Shown in pieces: positions 38,601 through 53,600 of a stretch of DNA of 64,000 bases (position 1 is the stretch's first letter; each line of letters opens with the position of its first letter). Source of the stretch: Monarcha castaneiventris obscurior (taxonomy: Eukaryota > Chordata > Aves > Passeriformes > Monarchidae). The position numbers were made by a program, and so were the translations under genes. The stretch covers positions 8,382,001 to 8,446,000 of the forward strand of contig JAMPIT010000379.1 in assembly GCA_026261815.1 (NCBI GenBank). The letters are read 5' to 3'. The notes beneath the pieces were generated by a model. The model ran no database searches, was not told where the DNA came from, and saw nothing but the letters and a program-made list of their open reading frames with translations.

Positions 38601-41600
38601 CTACAATGCATTAATACACAGGAAAAGAACATAGAATTTATCATTTTTCTTCTCATTTCACTGTACTTCATTGAGTGAATATTTTCTTCAATTAAGAAGG
38701 GCTGTTCTTAAGTTTCATTATATCTCGATCTTAATTCAAAGAAGCAATATTACCTTGATGCATTTTTTCATACACTGACATGCAAACATAGACACTAAAA
38801 CAACTTCATATAATGATGGATGTGCTCCCATGTGAAAATCCTGAGGTAACAGACAATTCCAGTGAAGCAGATATTCCCATTTCCCTTGGACTATGCTGTT
38901 GCACTCTGCATGACCACCCCCCCACCTTTTTTGTTTAACATTACATTGATATTTGAAAATTAAAAGCTAACTGAAGTCTGTACTCATTTTTGCAGTATTC
39001 TTGCTTTTATGCCCATTCTGTCCACTTTATTGATCTCTTCCCATTTCACATACCTGGTATAGCCCAATATCTGGGAAAAAGTTCCTCTATTAAAATGTTT
39101 TACAAACAAGACCTATCCGCTGCATTGATTCACACTACAAGAACATAAATTACAAATGCTAGCATTTAAAAAAAAATATTTTTACTAAGCATTAGTCACA
39201 TTGAAAAATTCTACTCCTTCCATTCTATAACTCCATCATCTAGGCTGCTGGCAGACATTACAAACTGCTAAGTACGTAAGAGAAGACAGAAAGAATAATT
39301 CTATGCATTCTTGGCAAGGGAAAAATATATTTTTCTTTTTAAAATGGAAAATCTCTGCAGAAATTAACAAAGAAAAACAATAACATTAGGATGTTCTTTA
39401 AGATTATGTTGCACCCTTGTGTTTCATTATGAAGCTCAAACTGAAGACCCCGAAATACGTAAGTGGGGCAGCAAAAGTCAATGGAAGCCCATGTAACCAT
39501 GGGACAGCTCTCAGTCAATCTGTAGAAACTCCCACACAGGTTTTCATGCCACCAATATCACCAACCTGGTGTACAGTTAGCCAGTAAAGAAAGTTATCAG
39601 GCTAACCTAAAAGCCAGCCACTGCATGCCCTCACAGTGCCAAGAGCAGAGCAAGGATGGGAAAGGAGAGGAGCTGAGACCAGCAAAATCAGAATTTCAAG
39701 TAACTTCCTATTGTGGAAACACTCCTTCAATAACATTAAAAGAATGAAATAGAAGAAAACCCTTCATTGCTGTCTCAAAATAATACTGTGTTACATATTT
39801 TGCAGTCTTGGAGATTAACTACAGCCATGGGAACATCACTACCTGTAAAATGGAAGTAACTTGTACAGAAACCAATACAGATAATCACTATTACAAATAC
39901 AGAAATTTTACTTACTGCATACTGTGTCATGAATATACTATATTGATTATTTTAAAATACTAGGAAAACACAGTAACTTAATTCTTACAGTACCTCTGAT
40001 TCACTTGCATCTCAAGTTGTTGTATTCTTTCCAAAAGCCCTTTTTCAGCTGCTTCCCTCTGTAATTCAAACTCTTTACAAGCAGTTTGTACTGCATCCTC
40101 TTTTTCACAATTGAGCTTCTGAATGAGCAACTGCCTGTCTTGTTCTTGGTTAGATACTAACAGCTCTTTCTCTTCCTTTAGCTTATGGATAATAGCTTCG
40201 TATTTTTCCTGCTGCTCACAGAGAGACAATTTTTCTGTTTTTTCCTTCTCTAGGGCACTCGTTTCCAACTCTAACTTACTTTGCAGTTCTGTTATTTGCT
40301 CTGAAAGTCTTTTTTCTGCCTCAGCAGTTTTTTGATGAAGAAGAGTTACTTTATTTAATTCAGTTCTAAGCAAATTTGATTCTTCTTCATATCTATTTAC
40401 TAGCTCAGAAATACACTGATCTTTCTCAATTGTCATCAGAGTTCTTAGTTCTGATAAGCCCACTTGATATTCATCACTGCTAATTTGTATTTTATTGTTT
40501 AATTTATCTATCTCCTTTTTTAAGCTTTCAGTTTCCTTGTCAATCTGAGATCTTAAGGTCTCTTGTTGCTGGTTTCTGCTTTCTTCCAAAAGAAGCTTCA
40601 TTTCATCAGTTTCTGCCTCTTTCAGGGCAAGCTCAACTTCTAATTTGCACCTCAAATCAGACAGATCTGAAACCTTGAGTTGTAACTCTTCTACTTGTTG
40701 TTGTTTCTCTTGCATAACTACTTCATGAGATTCCTGCATTTGTTCAAGTCTATGCTGGTTCTCTTTTTTTAATTTATCCAAACAGTCCTTGTGCTCAGCT
40801 ATGACCTTCTCAAATTCCTGTAAATGCCTGGCTTGTAGGTTGCTTTCCAGTTCTTTTAAATGGCTTTGCTCTAAACTCTCAAGTTCTGCCCTCAGGAGTT
40901 GTAGTTTCTCTTTGTTTTCAACATGAAGTTTTTTCAAGTCTTCAAGTACTATTTCACGTGACTGTCTCAGTTCCTTAATTTCAGAATTTCGTGTCTCCAT
41001 CTGGCATTCCAATTCAAGTAATTTCTGGTCTTTTTCATTCTGAAGGCAAACTACAGCTTCTTTCTCATTCTTTACTATTGCAAATTCATCGTTCTTAGTC
41101 TGAAGAACTTCCTCAAGGCCTAACAGGTCACCTTTTAACTTTTTGATTTTCTTTTTATTTTCTTCACCATCCTCCAATAATTTATTAATTTTAGTTTCAT
41201 ATTCACTTTTCAAACATTGTAATTCATTTTGATGTTTATCGTTTAGCGTTTTTTCAAGTGAAAGTTTTACCTTCTCAATTGTATTTACTATTTCTAAGGA
41301 AGTACATTTTAAAGAATTAGAAAAGTCACATTGTTCTTTTTGTACAAGTGTTCTGAAATGACAAAGATCTTCCTTTATCCCTCTTAAATGTACCTTTGAG
41401 TCTTGAGCAATAACCCTACACTTCTCCACACAAACACTGAGAGAAGCATTTTCTGCTGAAACATCCTTTACACAAGAACTTGTATCTTGCATACGTCTGC
41501 TGTCTATTGCATTGATAACTGAAGAATAAAGAGATTCCACCATCATTTCTGGGCTTTGTGGGTCACTTATTACGTTAGGAGACACTGGATTTTCTTCTAT

Positions 41601-44600
41601 TACAAATTCATTTACTGCTGACATAAAGTCAGATTCTGGACTTTCTGCTAATGAATCCAAGTCTAACGATCCTTGCTTAAGAGCTTGCTCCAAGTTCGGA
41701 TGGGCAATAGTTTCAAAATCAAACGTATGAGCATCAATGCTGTCTGGAGACAATTCTTCTAATGGAGCTGGGGGACACACAGGAGGACACAGGGGACCCT
41801 GAAGACTGAGTGATGGAGGAGTTCTTGAAGAGGTAGCAATTGTGGTTCCTGTAGTACTTTCCATCCTTGGTGTGGTAGCAGATTGTGGCGATGCTTGACT
41901 ATTGGAGGCCTGCAAGTTATAAAACAAGAAATCAACACTTCAAGTGATAAGAAAAACTGTTAATATTAAAAATTAATTTAAAATTACCAGGCAAAACAAG
42001 AACTTAAAAAACTCAGCCTTATTATTTGCAACAGTCCAAAATATGTACTACCAAAACTTAAGCAAAAATTGCAGAAAATCAGGGAGATCTTCCATTAAGT
42101 TTCAAGCAAGCATCATTTGTGAACACATAAATACTAAATGTTCACCTAGCTAAAAGTCCTGTGTAGAGCACATCCAACTGTATGGTACCAGTCAGAAACA
42201 GGCTTTGGTTCCTAACAGCCTACTTATTTCAGTTTTCCTAATAATTTTGTTACTAAAATACTTTTATTCTATTATTGCCAATACTATTATTGAAAAAGCA
42301 GCCATTTTTAAAATAGACAACTAAGGTTTACAAAAAGCTTTACTACAACAAAACTGTTGTCTACTAACATACCAAAAATATGCATCAATTGTTCTGCATG
42401 TGCTTGTAGAACTAGTACAGTATAATGAAGGGCACATTCTAATTAAAAGCAATATTCTGACTTTTCAGAATGCAGGACATCACAGCCAGATTGGATTTTT
42501 TCCCCCTTCATGTGCTCCCATAGCTCCCAATTTAGTCATTTTGCCTCTAAACCCTGGATACAACCAAAACTGATTCTGTAGCACCAGATCCTTCAATATT
42601 CACCTGCAAAGCTAATGGTCAGAATAATCACCCAGGATAATCCATGAGTAACAGCAGCTTGTGAATAAAGATCAGTTAAAGCTTCTCCACCTTCATGGAA
42701 CTGTCCCCAAGTAATTCTGACCAGTTGCAGTGATTTTGATTCTTAAAAGGCTAAAAACTTAATTAATTGGAAAATTGATTTGATTAGATAACATTTTAAA
42801 TCTCATTATCATCAGTTATAGTTTAATACTATACCAATTATAAAACAAGATCTCAAGTTCCCGTGCTTATCCTGATCTGAACTGCATGTTTGAAGATCAG
42901 TCTCTGGTATTTCAAAGACATCATACATTTCTATAAACTTCTATACTGCCATGGAAATTATACTTCAAGAGAATTCTGCCAAAGTTTTATTTATCATAGC
43001 TATAATAGCTGTAACTCAGGCCAAATTACCTGCACTTCTGTGCACCTGAAATTCAATGATTGCAATGCACCTCCATTCTGAAATGCTTTAAAAAAAAAAA
43101 TCAACATCAGCCTTAGAGATTATGCCAACAGCCCGTGTTCTGGGATGTTCAAGCTTTTTGTATGTGATAACTTAATTTATCTTACAGCATGATGCATCTG
43201 AAAGATTCTATTCAGTAACAGATTTTCTTCACAGTTTAATAGATTAAAAATAATAAATTTACTGCTTGCAAGCTTTTTTTGACAGAATAAGCAAAGTGCA
43301 TAAAGTCTTCCTCCTTTACTACCTTTGTAACTACCAGAACCAGGCAGAAATAAAAGATCAGCCTGTACTCCTTTAGTATCTTATGCTATCACTTATCATA
43401 CACAACAGGGAATATAGAAGCCCTAATGCCAACAATGTATCTGTAGATTCTTAAGACAAAAATATAAATCTTAAGCTTCAGCAAGTGCATCATCCCAGTG
43501 CAAGCCAGAAGCAATGTACAGCCTCAGTATCTATCAAGGACACATTCCTGAAAAAGTTTGTAATAGGATTGATAGCGAAGCAATTTTTCCTAGAAGATTA
43601 CAGTGAAACACACACAGTTAAAATGAATAAGGCAAGTATCTGTGACACACAGAATTAAGGAGTAAGCACAGGATCATCAGGATCACAAACTGGAAGAGAT
43701 GAAGAGTTTTCTGAATGTATCAGTGCTCTGAAAGACCTCAGATGCATTGTCTGTAAAACCATAACTCAACCAATACCTTGCTCTTCCGTGCTTCATTACT
43801 ACGGACTTGTTTGATTTTATTCGTCTAAGAAACATGGCCATATTGAAAAGAAACAGTTGCTGGAAAAAAAGTCATGGGAATCTTTCTAGAAGAAAATTCC
43901 TCTAAGATGCTCAGTCTGAGTGCTGGAGATTTGTTGCTGGTGCTCTTCTTCAAAAAGCCAACACTGCCTCCAGCTGATAATTCTGTGATCCTGCTCGTGC
44001 CTCTTTCCCAAACCATCCATACTGCCTCAATGCATTTAAAATGTGTGTCTGGTGTTCTTTATTGTTAGTTTTTATTAATGAAATTTCTGCAATCCTTTGA
44101 ATTCAGCTACTTGACTGGCGACAGTTAGTGGAGCTTGGCAATAAATGTTCAGCAACAGAACCCCAAAAAACCCAGAAGTGACAGACTTTGATCTACTGCT
44201 GTATAAATAGTCATTTTTTGCTTTCTCGAGCTTTTACAAGTGATTGGTACTCAAAAAGAGACCCTATTGTCCTCTGTAACATGCAAATGTTCTCTTAATG
44301 AAGATACAGCATGTTTAACAATTCTCAGCTGCAATTTAAGAATCTGTTTTCAGTTTCAATACTCATCTATTTAGCAGAGTTGCATTTGCACCTCAACTTC
44401 CCTAGCTTTTACATCTTTATGAATCGAAATCATACAATGATTTTGAAATACATTGTAAAAAAAGCTTGTGGTCATTGCATACAAAATACTGTATTTGTGA
44501 AAAATTAACAGGACATGAGACAAAAAATATGATACTATTAGCCAGGTTTAAGCATTTCCCTTGGGTTTAATTTCAGCTTGTTATTTATCTAAAAAACTTT

Positions 44601-47600
44601 CAAAAATAGATGTTGAAGGGTACTGTGTATGCTGATAAATGCCTGGGCTCAAAGCATGCTTCAAGTAACACTCAACACCTGCACAGTTATTGCCAACTCT
44701 GCACCACGTCGCGACAATTTCTCAGTTCACCACCAGAATACGTGGCTGCATGAAGATCTAGGTATCTTCAGGACAATTGATACATGTTTGTTCATCCTTC
44801 TAATTATTTACTGTGAATTCCCAGCAATACCAAAGATAAAAAAAGGAACATTTTAAAAATTACTTCAGTAATTCTACACAGGCAAAAGTAGTATAATTTA
44901 AAAAAACACTTCTATATTATCTGCAGAGCAAAGCAACACAGAGAAAGACCTTGTGTTTTTCATCAAGTAGGAACAAGAACACTGTCTTTGAAAAGACAAA
45001 AATCTCTAACAAATCTGTTTGCTTCAATTCCAAAAAGAGTTCAAATGAATCACTGAAATGACACACAGAGATGGGCATTTTCAGGATGACATCATGAATG
45101 GTCCAGCTCTGACTGTGCAACGCAATTCACTCTAAGGAAAGAGACAATTATCCAAATCTGTCTAAGCACCTGACATTTCTGTGTAAGTGAAGAATCCAAA
45201 TTGGTCAAACCACAGCAAAAAAAAAAAGAGTGGGAAGAACATTTTCCTGATTTGGCAAACATCTTTTTCTATACTGACAGATACTGATAAAAATTTCTCA
45301 GATAAGCATGTCTGAACAAAGAAGGGGAATACAAAGACTTCAAAAAGGCGTATTTCCTGTTTATTTTTCTACTGTTATTATGCATATTTTGAATTAAAAC
45401 TTAAATTTCACACTCTTCTGACTTTGCAAGCCTCAGTGAAAAAATTAATTCATCGAAACAACTGTCAGTATCCTGGTTTCTTACAAGATAAATTTCAGAA
45501 TGCTCCATGATGGGAGTGAACTTCTACATTTTAGAGCAAGGTCTGTTGTAAGGGCATGTTCAGAAAATGCCAAGATTTCACAGAATTTCATTTCCAGCAA
45601 TTTCAATGGCTAATACAGTGTTCAGGCCCCAATATTCTTATTCTTAATGGCTATGCATTTGAAAAACAATCTTCATAAAGAGAGAAAATAGCTGGGAAAT
45701 TACTTAGGTGACACACCTTTTCTATATTACAGAACAAAGAGCAGTCCAGATTTCATATTTTACACAAATAAAAGATTTCCAATAAATCTCCTGTCCAAAT
45801 CCCAGAAAAAAAAAAGAGAACTTCATGTCATTTGGTTTAAGCAGGAAATTCCTATTCAAAATTAAACATGCCCATAATCTTAGCTGTTATATAAGATGCT
45901 TCCAGTCAGCCAAGTGCATACAATTTACACCACAGACCATAGCACAGCTCTCCCCAAAAACCTAGTGATTTTCTACAGCAAAAGAAACCCAGTTTGAAGC
46001 AGTCAACTGTACAAAAAATCTTAATCATTGCTAAATTCACCCAGAGTTTCCCTGAGAGAGGGCACAGTCAGAAGCTAAAAGGAAACTATTTGGTGTATTA
46101 TGAAAGTTAGAGGCTGCATGCACAGAAGCAAAAGTGATTGGCAGAAACACAGTTTCCAGGGGAAGGAATCCGTTTGACAGGCAGAGTGAAACTAGGAAGA
46201 GATCTTTTTACCATCTGTTCCTTCTATACTCAAAGAAAAAGACTGCACAAAAGCCAACCAAAGCCTTAAAATCTTCTTAACTGCTTGTGCCAAAAGGACG
46301 TAAGAAACAATGCAGAAATCTAGAGAAGTAACAAATTCACTGAATACAAACTAAAGTAATGAAGGCAGAATGCACACATACTGCAGACAGAAGATTTGAA
46401 AATGACAGAAAACAAAAATATAAACAGTGTAATTCTACTTCTACAACTTCTGTGGAATACAACTACCTGTTAAATATTTTCATAATACTTACTAGTTCAC
46501 AATTAAAAAAGGAAACTTATGCAGTTAATCTACATCAGGAAAAACAAAGATGCATTCTGAAGTGTTTGATAAAACAGTATTATGAAAATATTCTACTGTT
46601 TTAAATACAATATTCTCTTTTTTATTGATAAAGAAAAGCAAAAATACCTTTTGTTCATTCAGCAGGTCTGTAATGGTTTGTGACATTTCATCCAAACTCT
46701 GTGCTGCCTTGACCAGGTTATGTAGAGCACGTACATGCTGGTGAAGAGGTTCAAAGTCACAAAGAATGGGAACCCTTAAAAATAGTACAGGATTACTTTT
46801 TTTCCACATTGTTAGTTTAGTATTCCAACCTATTAAATTATTGTGTATATTTCAACAACACTAAGCTTCCCTCTGTATAAAGTCTGTACTTAAGGCAACG
46901 TCTTAATTTCGCTTATTTTGTAAGGAAAAAGAGTCTACTATGACCCCCTGGTATTTGTGTTTAAAACTGAAAACTTGGGAGCTTTTAAGGAGTGCATAAC
47001 AATAAACACAATAACGAGCAAGTAATTCCAGTCTTTCCTCCCAAGGAAAACATTTCCCTATAGTACCTAGAGTTACAATGACAGTAACAGAAGTGATTAG
47101 ATCTCTAATTGAAGAACTTGTGTTTGCAAATTAGTCTATTCTTGTCTCCAGCTGGATTCTCACCAATCCAGCTCTTCCTCTGAAAAAGCAATTAATCCTC
47201 TACTATTTTATTTTCGTGATAGGCAACCTAAACAACTGATTAATGTGTCGTGATCACATTTCAAGTGTTGCAAGATAAGCTGAAAACACGAAGCAAGAGT
47301 TCATTTAAACTAACAATACAGTAAAAGCAGATTACACTTCAATGTATTCTGCACTCTCTATTCAGTATATAGGGCAAGTGGCATCTAGTGTATTTCTGTA
47401 GAATTAAGATTTCTATTAATTGCTCAAACCCATAATTTCAGAAGACTGAAGCACTGTAAGTAAATTAAAACATCATTTTAATTATGCAGCTGAGAAGTTA
47501 AGTGCTGATAGAAAAGGACTTTGTGCTGGGTCTCAGTTTTGCTTACTGCTTGCTCTTTACATGTAAAATGAAACTATCAAAGAAAGTACTGCTCTCAAGT

Positions 47601-50600
47601 TTCTTCTGAAGATCAGCATCTACCCAAGGTGTGTGACAGCGTTTGCCCACTCGAGTTGGAAGCTCACCACTAGCCTCTGTATTTTCACCAAATGCAACCC
47701 TGAGCCCAGAAACCATGAGGAATATGACATAATCCCACCTCTATTGCCATCAAGTGGAAAGTTATGTCACTACAATTCAAACCAGCTAAAACTTCTTAGT
47801 CAGTGATTGGTTTTCTGACAATTGCAGGGCAAAATTCTTCCTGAACCCAGTAAAAACTTCCAGAAGTCTCACAAACCAAAAAACCAGGCAACATTAGGAG
47901 AAAGATCCTCCAGTTGCACTTTTTTCCCCACAAAATTGATGAGGAGCAAACCTAGGAGCATAACAAGAGAAATTAAAAGGGTGCATCAGCTATAGCGTGA
48001 CCTATGGCAAATCCCCGTCAAGCTGACTAAGCTCACTACACTTGTTAACTCCACCACCAACACCTCACAGACAGGAATTCTGAATCCAAAAGAACGCCAG
48101 TCCAAAATACAGGTGAAAAAGCAGTGAATTCAGCTCCTGCCTTATGCACCAACAACAGGTATTAGGCTGACACTGCTGGTGAACCTGACAGACGGCAGCA
48201 AAGCATCGTCCTCTTGCATTTACCTTTGTAATGCAATCCCAGCTCTGTGGGACTGTGGCCTTAGGGGCAAAGAACCAAACCAAAACAAAAGGCATCTCAG
48301 CAAATCTCTAACTGCAGATCTCTTTTAGGAGAAGGATGATGATACATGCAACATCTGAATGTGGTCATACTGATAGATCTCCAAGGCAGAAACCTACATA
48401 TAACTTGCCACTGCCCATTTCTGGCCCATTATTTTGGTTGTCATTTATCCACCTTGACTGCTCTGAGTTTGGAAGCTCATGCTAACAGTCATCTTTTTCA
48501 CAAAGATATCTCCAAGTTCCAGACAAGGAACTAATCCTGTAAATTGCTTGTGAGGCAAACCAGTAGCTTTCCTGTCTGCATATGCATGCCTGCCTCATTG
48601 TTGGGAAGTAAGAAACATATAAATAGAGCTTCTACGCAAAATGATGGATTTCCATAGACAGCAGAGGCACTTAAGAGAATACACTTTTTGGTAAAATCAG
48701 TTTAATAAAATCAGAGAAAAAGTAGTAATTGAATATAGAAGATCTCTATGATCTCATGCTGAGCTAAAGACATTTATTTTGTTTCCTCCAGAACACCACA
48801 CAACAAAGAGCAAAAGAAAAAAATCAAATCTCATTCTGATCTGACAAAACATAGTTACGAGTTTATTTCAATTTAAAACTGATGATGATTTTTTTTTGCT
48901 TTTAGCTATGAGGCAGCTCAAAGGAACACTCAAAATCCTCTACATCTCAATACAGAATAGATACGAACAATTCATCAGAGCTTGAGTATATAATGTATCT
49001 GCATGAAGTCAGTGAAGATCACTGCTTAAGAATGGTAATAGATCAGAAAATATCCTTATCAGTTTTTATGGAAAATGACCTAAGGGGGTGGAAAACTGAT
49101 GGGGACGGGACCCCCAGGAGAGTTATTTCCGTAACACACAAACTGTAAGAAGGTGCTTTACCTGAGTAATGGCTGTACTTCTGAAGGACAGAAAGACTGC
49201 AAAAACTGCAAGTCACTCAATGAGATATCTGGAAGCTCACTGTCAAATCTGCGAGGTTTTCGTGTCTGCAAAGAAGATATTCATTTACACATTGTCGTAA
49301 AGGTAAGTTTCAGATTACTAAAGAAGGATTAAAAAGAGCTTAATAAATAACACAGAAAAGTTAGCAGTAAACTGATCTCTTTCTCAAAATATTTTTAATA
49401 TTTAAGAAACCATGTCTGATTCTGTCCCATTGAAAAAAACCCTTACATTTGTAATGACTAACTACCCATAGTGCTTGGGCAGCAGTAGAATAGAGTATTT
49501 CAGTTGGAAGAGTCCTACAATGAGCATCTAATCCAACTTCCTCCCTATTATCAAGCCTCATAAACATTATGGACATGCTTATAAGTTAAGAGATAAGACA
49601 TGGCACTGAAGCTTTATTTATTGTGCTGCTACACATACAAATATTAATTCAGCTCAGTATTTGAAACATTGAAATGAGTAGCATTCTTATTTTCCAAGTA
49701 CCCTTTAAATAAAAAAACAGCTGAAAAGGAGAAGCTGAAAAGGTTAAAAAGGCAAAGTGAGATGGCAACATTAGAATCAGGGAGTTAGCTTGCTTCAATT
49801 GACCAAGCTGTATCAAATCAAAGCTGACAGGCAATGCTTAATTACAATGCCCTCATGTTATCAGCCAATTAAGAGACAAAAATGCTTTTCCACTCATCCA
49901 GTGATTATCAGAAAACATGGAAACCTTTTACTTGCTTTTACCATCCAATTAATTTTATTGCTCTATTATTCACAAGGCAATTAGATGATCAAATTATTCC
50001 TCCTAGCTTCTTTTCTCTGACCATTAAGAGCAATTTTTTTTTCAGTACCACAGACTAAAAAAAGACTGCTAAAAAGGAGAGTTGACATTTCCTCTCCCAC
50101 TGCACAGTTACGAACCAATGTTAATATAGGTCACTTGAAATGGCAAGAACTCTAGCTCCCAGCTTTTTCATTTGTGTCACAGCAATGTGAAAGGCATATA
50201 CCTTCAATGAATTAAACCTACGTTTTTAATTTATTAAACTATATAGAAATTAAATAAACCCAAATATATGAGTACATACACAAAAGGATGGAGGCCAGGA
50301 GTCAAGTCCTCTAAACAAACGATTCCTTAGAAAGGACTTCCCTGAAGAAAAAACCCAAACAAAACTTACTTAAAGGAAGAAATGCAACAACGTCTCAAGA
50401 GAACCCAACTGAAGTTACTGCAGCTTAATAGCCGAACTACATTTGAAAGAATTACTACTTACATTGTTGATTACATAAATTGCAAATGACCACAGAACAT
50501 CAGGCAAAACCCACCATTCAAGCAGAACTCCCTTCACAGAAGCCTCTTTTTGCTTAATGTTCACACAGGCAAAAGCTTCAACTAATTTTTTTAATTTTCA

Positions 50601-53600
50601 CTGTAATCTTCCTTACCTCCTTTCCAAAAAAATTTGATAAACTTTTGTTCAATTTTATCATTTTAGCTGTCCATTCAGAACATAAGTTGCAGACTTTGCA
50701 GGGAAAGTAATCAGAATTCTTTGAGCAGAATCCTTTTTTTTTCTTTTTAAACTTTGGGTGAAGGTCTTTAGACATGGGTCTTAGTTCTTGGATTTTTCTG
50801 GAGTAGTACAGAGGAAGTCATAGCAGTAGCCAAATATTCAGTAACAGTTTTAGAAGTGTTATTTAAAAGAACAATAAAGCTCACAAAGCATATTTAAGCA
50901 CAAACTGCTTTCAAATGTGATAATGAGAAACCTTATCTTTTACAAACATTAATCACAACTTTCACGTTATTTTGGATAATCTATATGAAATAGTTAAATA
51001 ATTTGATTAATAGAAAAATATTTCGTTTGTAATAGACCAGCATGCACATCCTACTTAAGTGTATTGAAATTAGAATATAATGAAAATATTTTAACTACAC
51101 AGACAAGAGATACACTTCAACACAAGTCGATTTCACACAAGACAAAGTACTTACTAAAGAGTTTACCAAAAGATTCCCTTTTTGCCTTTTCAGCTTCATA
51201 TAGATGTTTCCCATCTTTTATTAAAGCACCTGCCCACTGTGAAAGGAGAAAATATGTAGTTAGTTGTAATTTATATGCTGATACAAAGGTTTGGTCTCAA
51301 AGTTTTATTTACTTACCTCCCTGTAGTGTTTTATGAACATTTTTCTCCTCACAACCTCAACAACAGCTAAACAGTACATCTGAGGAACAGTGCTGAGAGC
51401 CTCTACAACTTTGACCCTTTCTAGGAGCTCTGTTACAAGACGAAGCAGTGCTTGTAGTTTCTCTCCATCTTGGTCAGCATGAAGCATTACAAAACAACAC
51501 CACCTACAAAAGCAGATTACACTTTAGAAGACCACATCTTAGCAATTTTTTTTTCATTTAAATTAGATTAGCAACGTGTCTGGATGGAAATGAACAATGG
51601 ATGAAATGAACAATGCCATCATTTCACGTGGGCAACAACAGGCTAACTGAAAGTACCAAGCTATTCAGAATTCAGTAGTCACCTTGCAGTTTCCTATTAA
51701 TTTCTCACAATAAAATATCCACATTAGTAATCAAAAAACTAACATCTACCATCATTTGAGTTAAGACATTGTTTTTGACAAGTTCTTCGTATAAATAACC
51801 TTAGGAGTAGTAATAATACAACTTTCTCTAATAGAATTTTAAAAAGCTGATACATCCTGAGAAAAAAAATGACAACTTTTTGTTTATAAATCTTAAAGAT
51901 ACTTATTGAAAAGCTTTAGTAGGAGGTATTAAAGGTTGGAATGCTGTCAAGAAATACGAACACAACACTGTTTGGGAAGTTCACACAACGTATTCACGCA
52001 CTACAAGCAACAGTCTTTGTAACACAAATTCTCACATCTTGTAACCACATCTTCAATTCCCTTAATCATACAATCAGTAGGTAGATTTCAAGCACAGACA
52101 CCAACATAATTAAACCACAGGATAACTACTGAGGAGGTGACCAGCTGGTGTGCTCGAGAAGAAACATTACAGCAACTCTGCCACCAGAGAAGACATAAGG
52201 TGGAGGTATATCCCACAAGTAATAAAAAACATAAAAAATTGCTTTTATAAACAGAAGTGAAGAAAAAGTGAAACAACAAATACAAACAAGTTAACATTAA
52301 GCAATCAGGAATGTATACTAACAGAGACACTACAAGATATGCACTCTTGAATTTTCACAGCAATGATTTCTTTAAGACACACAGTCCTGCACATTGCTGC
52401 AAGTGGAAGTAATATGAAGTTGAAAAGTCTGAACTTACTTCAGTCTGACTTGCAGATTATTTGCAAGCTCCTGTTTGGCAGTGGTACATTTCTGTTTAAT
52501 ATCTAACAGTTTTCTGTGATTAGTTAACATAATCATCAGCTGATTTGCATGACTCAAACACAAATCAGGCAGCACAGAAGGATCCTTCAAGTTCTCAGCT
52601 CTCTTCTGATTAGCCAAAAATCCCTAGAGGAAGAGAGACATTTGTTACACAAGCTTTGTGACAATCAAAAAGCATAAGTGATACATCTTCTCTAAGAAAG
52701 CAAGAATTTTAACAAACTTACTGTAACCATTGAGAAGTATAACAGAATGATACATGAAGAAAGCAAATGTCAAAGTTGCTTTCTTTCCATTCTATAATGC
52801 AGTCCAAATCAATCTTGTTCCATATTTCACTACCAAATAGTTACCAACACAACCCTAACAGAACTTTTCAAAACTAACCAGCATCAGCAAAAGACCACAA
52901 AATTTAATGCAGCAGAAACACAATCACTAGGATGGAGGGGATCAACCATCATTCTAACTTCTGGTAACAACCATCTTCCTAACTTCTGGCATTTGCAAGA
53001 TTTGACATCAATTTAGACCATGTTCAAGACTACTGTGGGCTAAAGAAATTGTATTTCTTGCATAAAGAAATTCACACATGGAACTAATTCTTCTTGAGAG
53101 CTAAGATCACAGCCACACATCTTACTTGCATGCAGAATGCACCCTTGCATCATAAGTAAAGGAATAGACAATTTATAAAAAGAAATGGCAAGTATGAAGA
53201 TTTGAAAATTGAAGTCTCTGCCAAGTCTTGAAAAGGAACAAATTCTAAATTTACAGTAGCATTTAAACAAGGTGACAAAGTCTCTTTCCATCTGACTGTT
53301 AGGTTTCTCACTCCAAAGTGGGATTAGTAAACTGGAGGTAGGCTCTTCAGCCAAGTGAAGAAGGAAAAAATAGCTGAGAGCATCACTCACAATACAGGGC
53401 AACCAAGCACAGGGATGGGAAGACTAGCTTAGCCATCATGCTAAATTCACTTGGATTTAGCACTGGCCTACAACATAAACACCAAAAGACCAAGATTTAG
53501 CACAAACTTGCTTCTAAACTTACTCATTGAATTGTTCTGAAGACAAGCTCCACTTTTAAACAATGCTGACAGGAGTACTGATAGCACCCACCTTTACATA

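Larger units (their letters stand above)
36119..39993 (-). other. RB1CC1 intron with the perfect inverted repeat
   Basis: Intron of 3,875 nt holding the (GA)n microsatellite (37521-37542) and the 34-bp inverted repeat (38041-38124). No other element is recognised. Confidence 0.85.
49266..52438 (-). other. Cluster of short RB1CC1 introns
   Basis: Introns 49266-50279 (with the CR1 fragment), 50342-51154, 51237-51316 (80 nt) and 51504-52438 separate three closely packed exons. Nothing else is recognised. Confidence 0.85.

Noticed and set aside
40123..40335. Open frame opposite the giant RB1CC1 exon
   Set aside because: It is a shadow of the coiled-coil coding sequence on the other strand, giving the Ser/Phe/Cys-rich composition expected for antisense of Glu/Lys/Leu codons.
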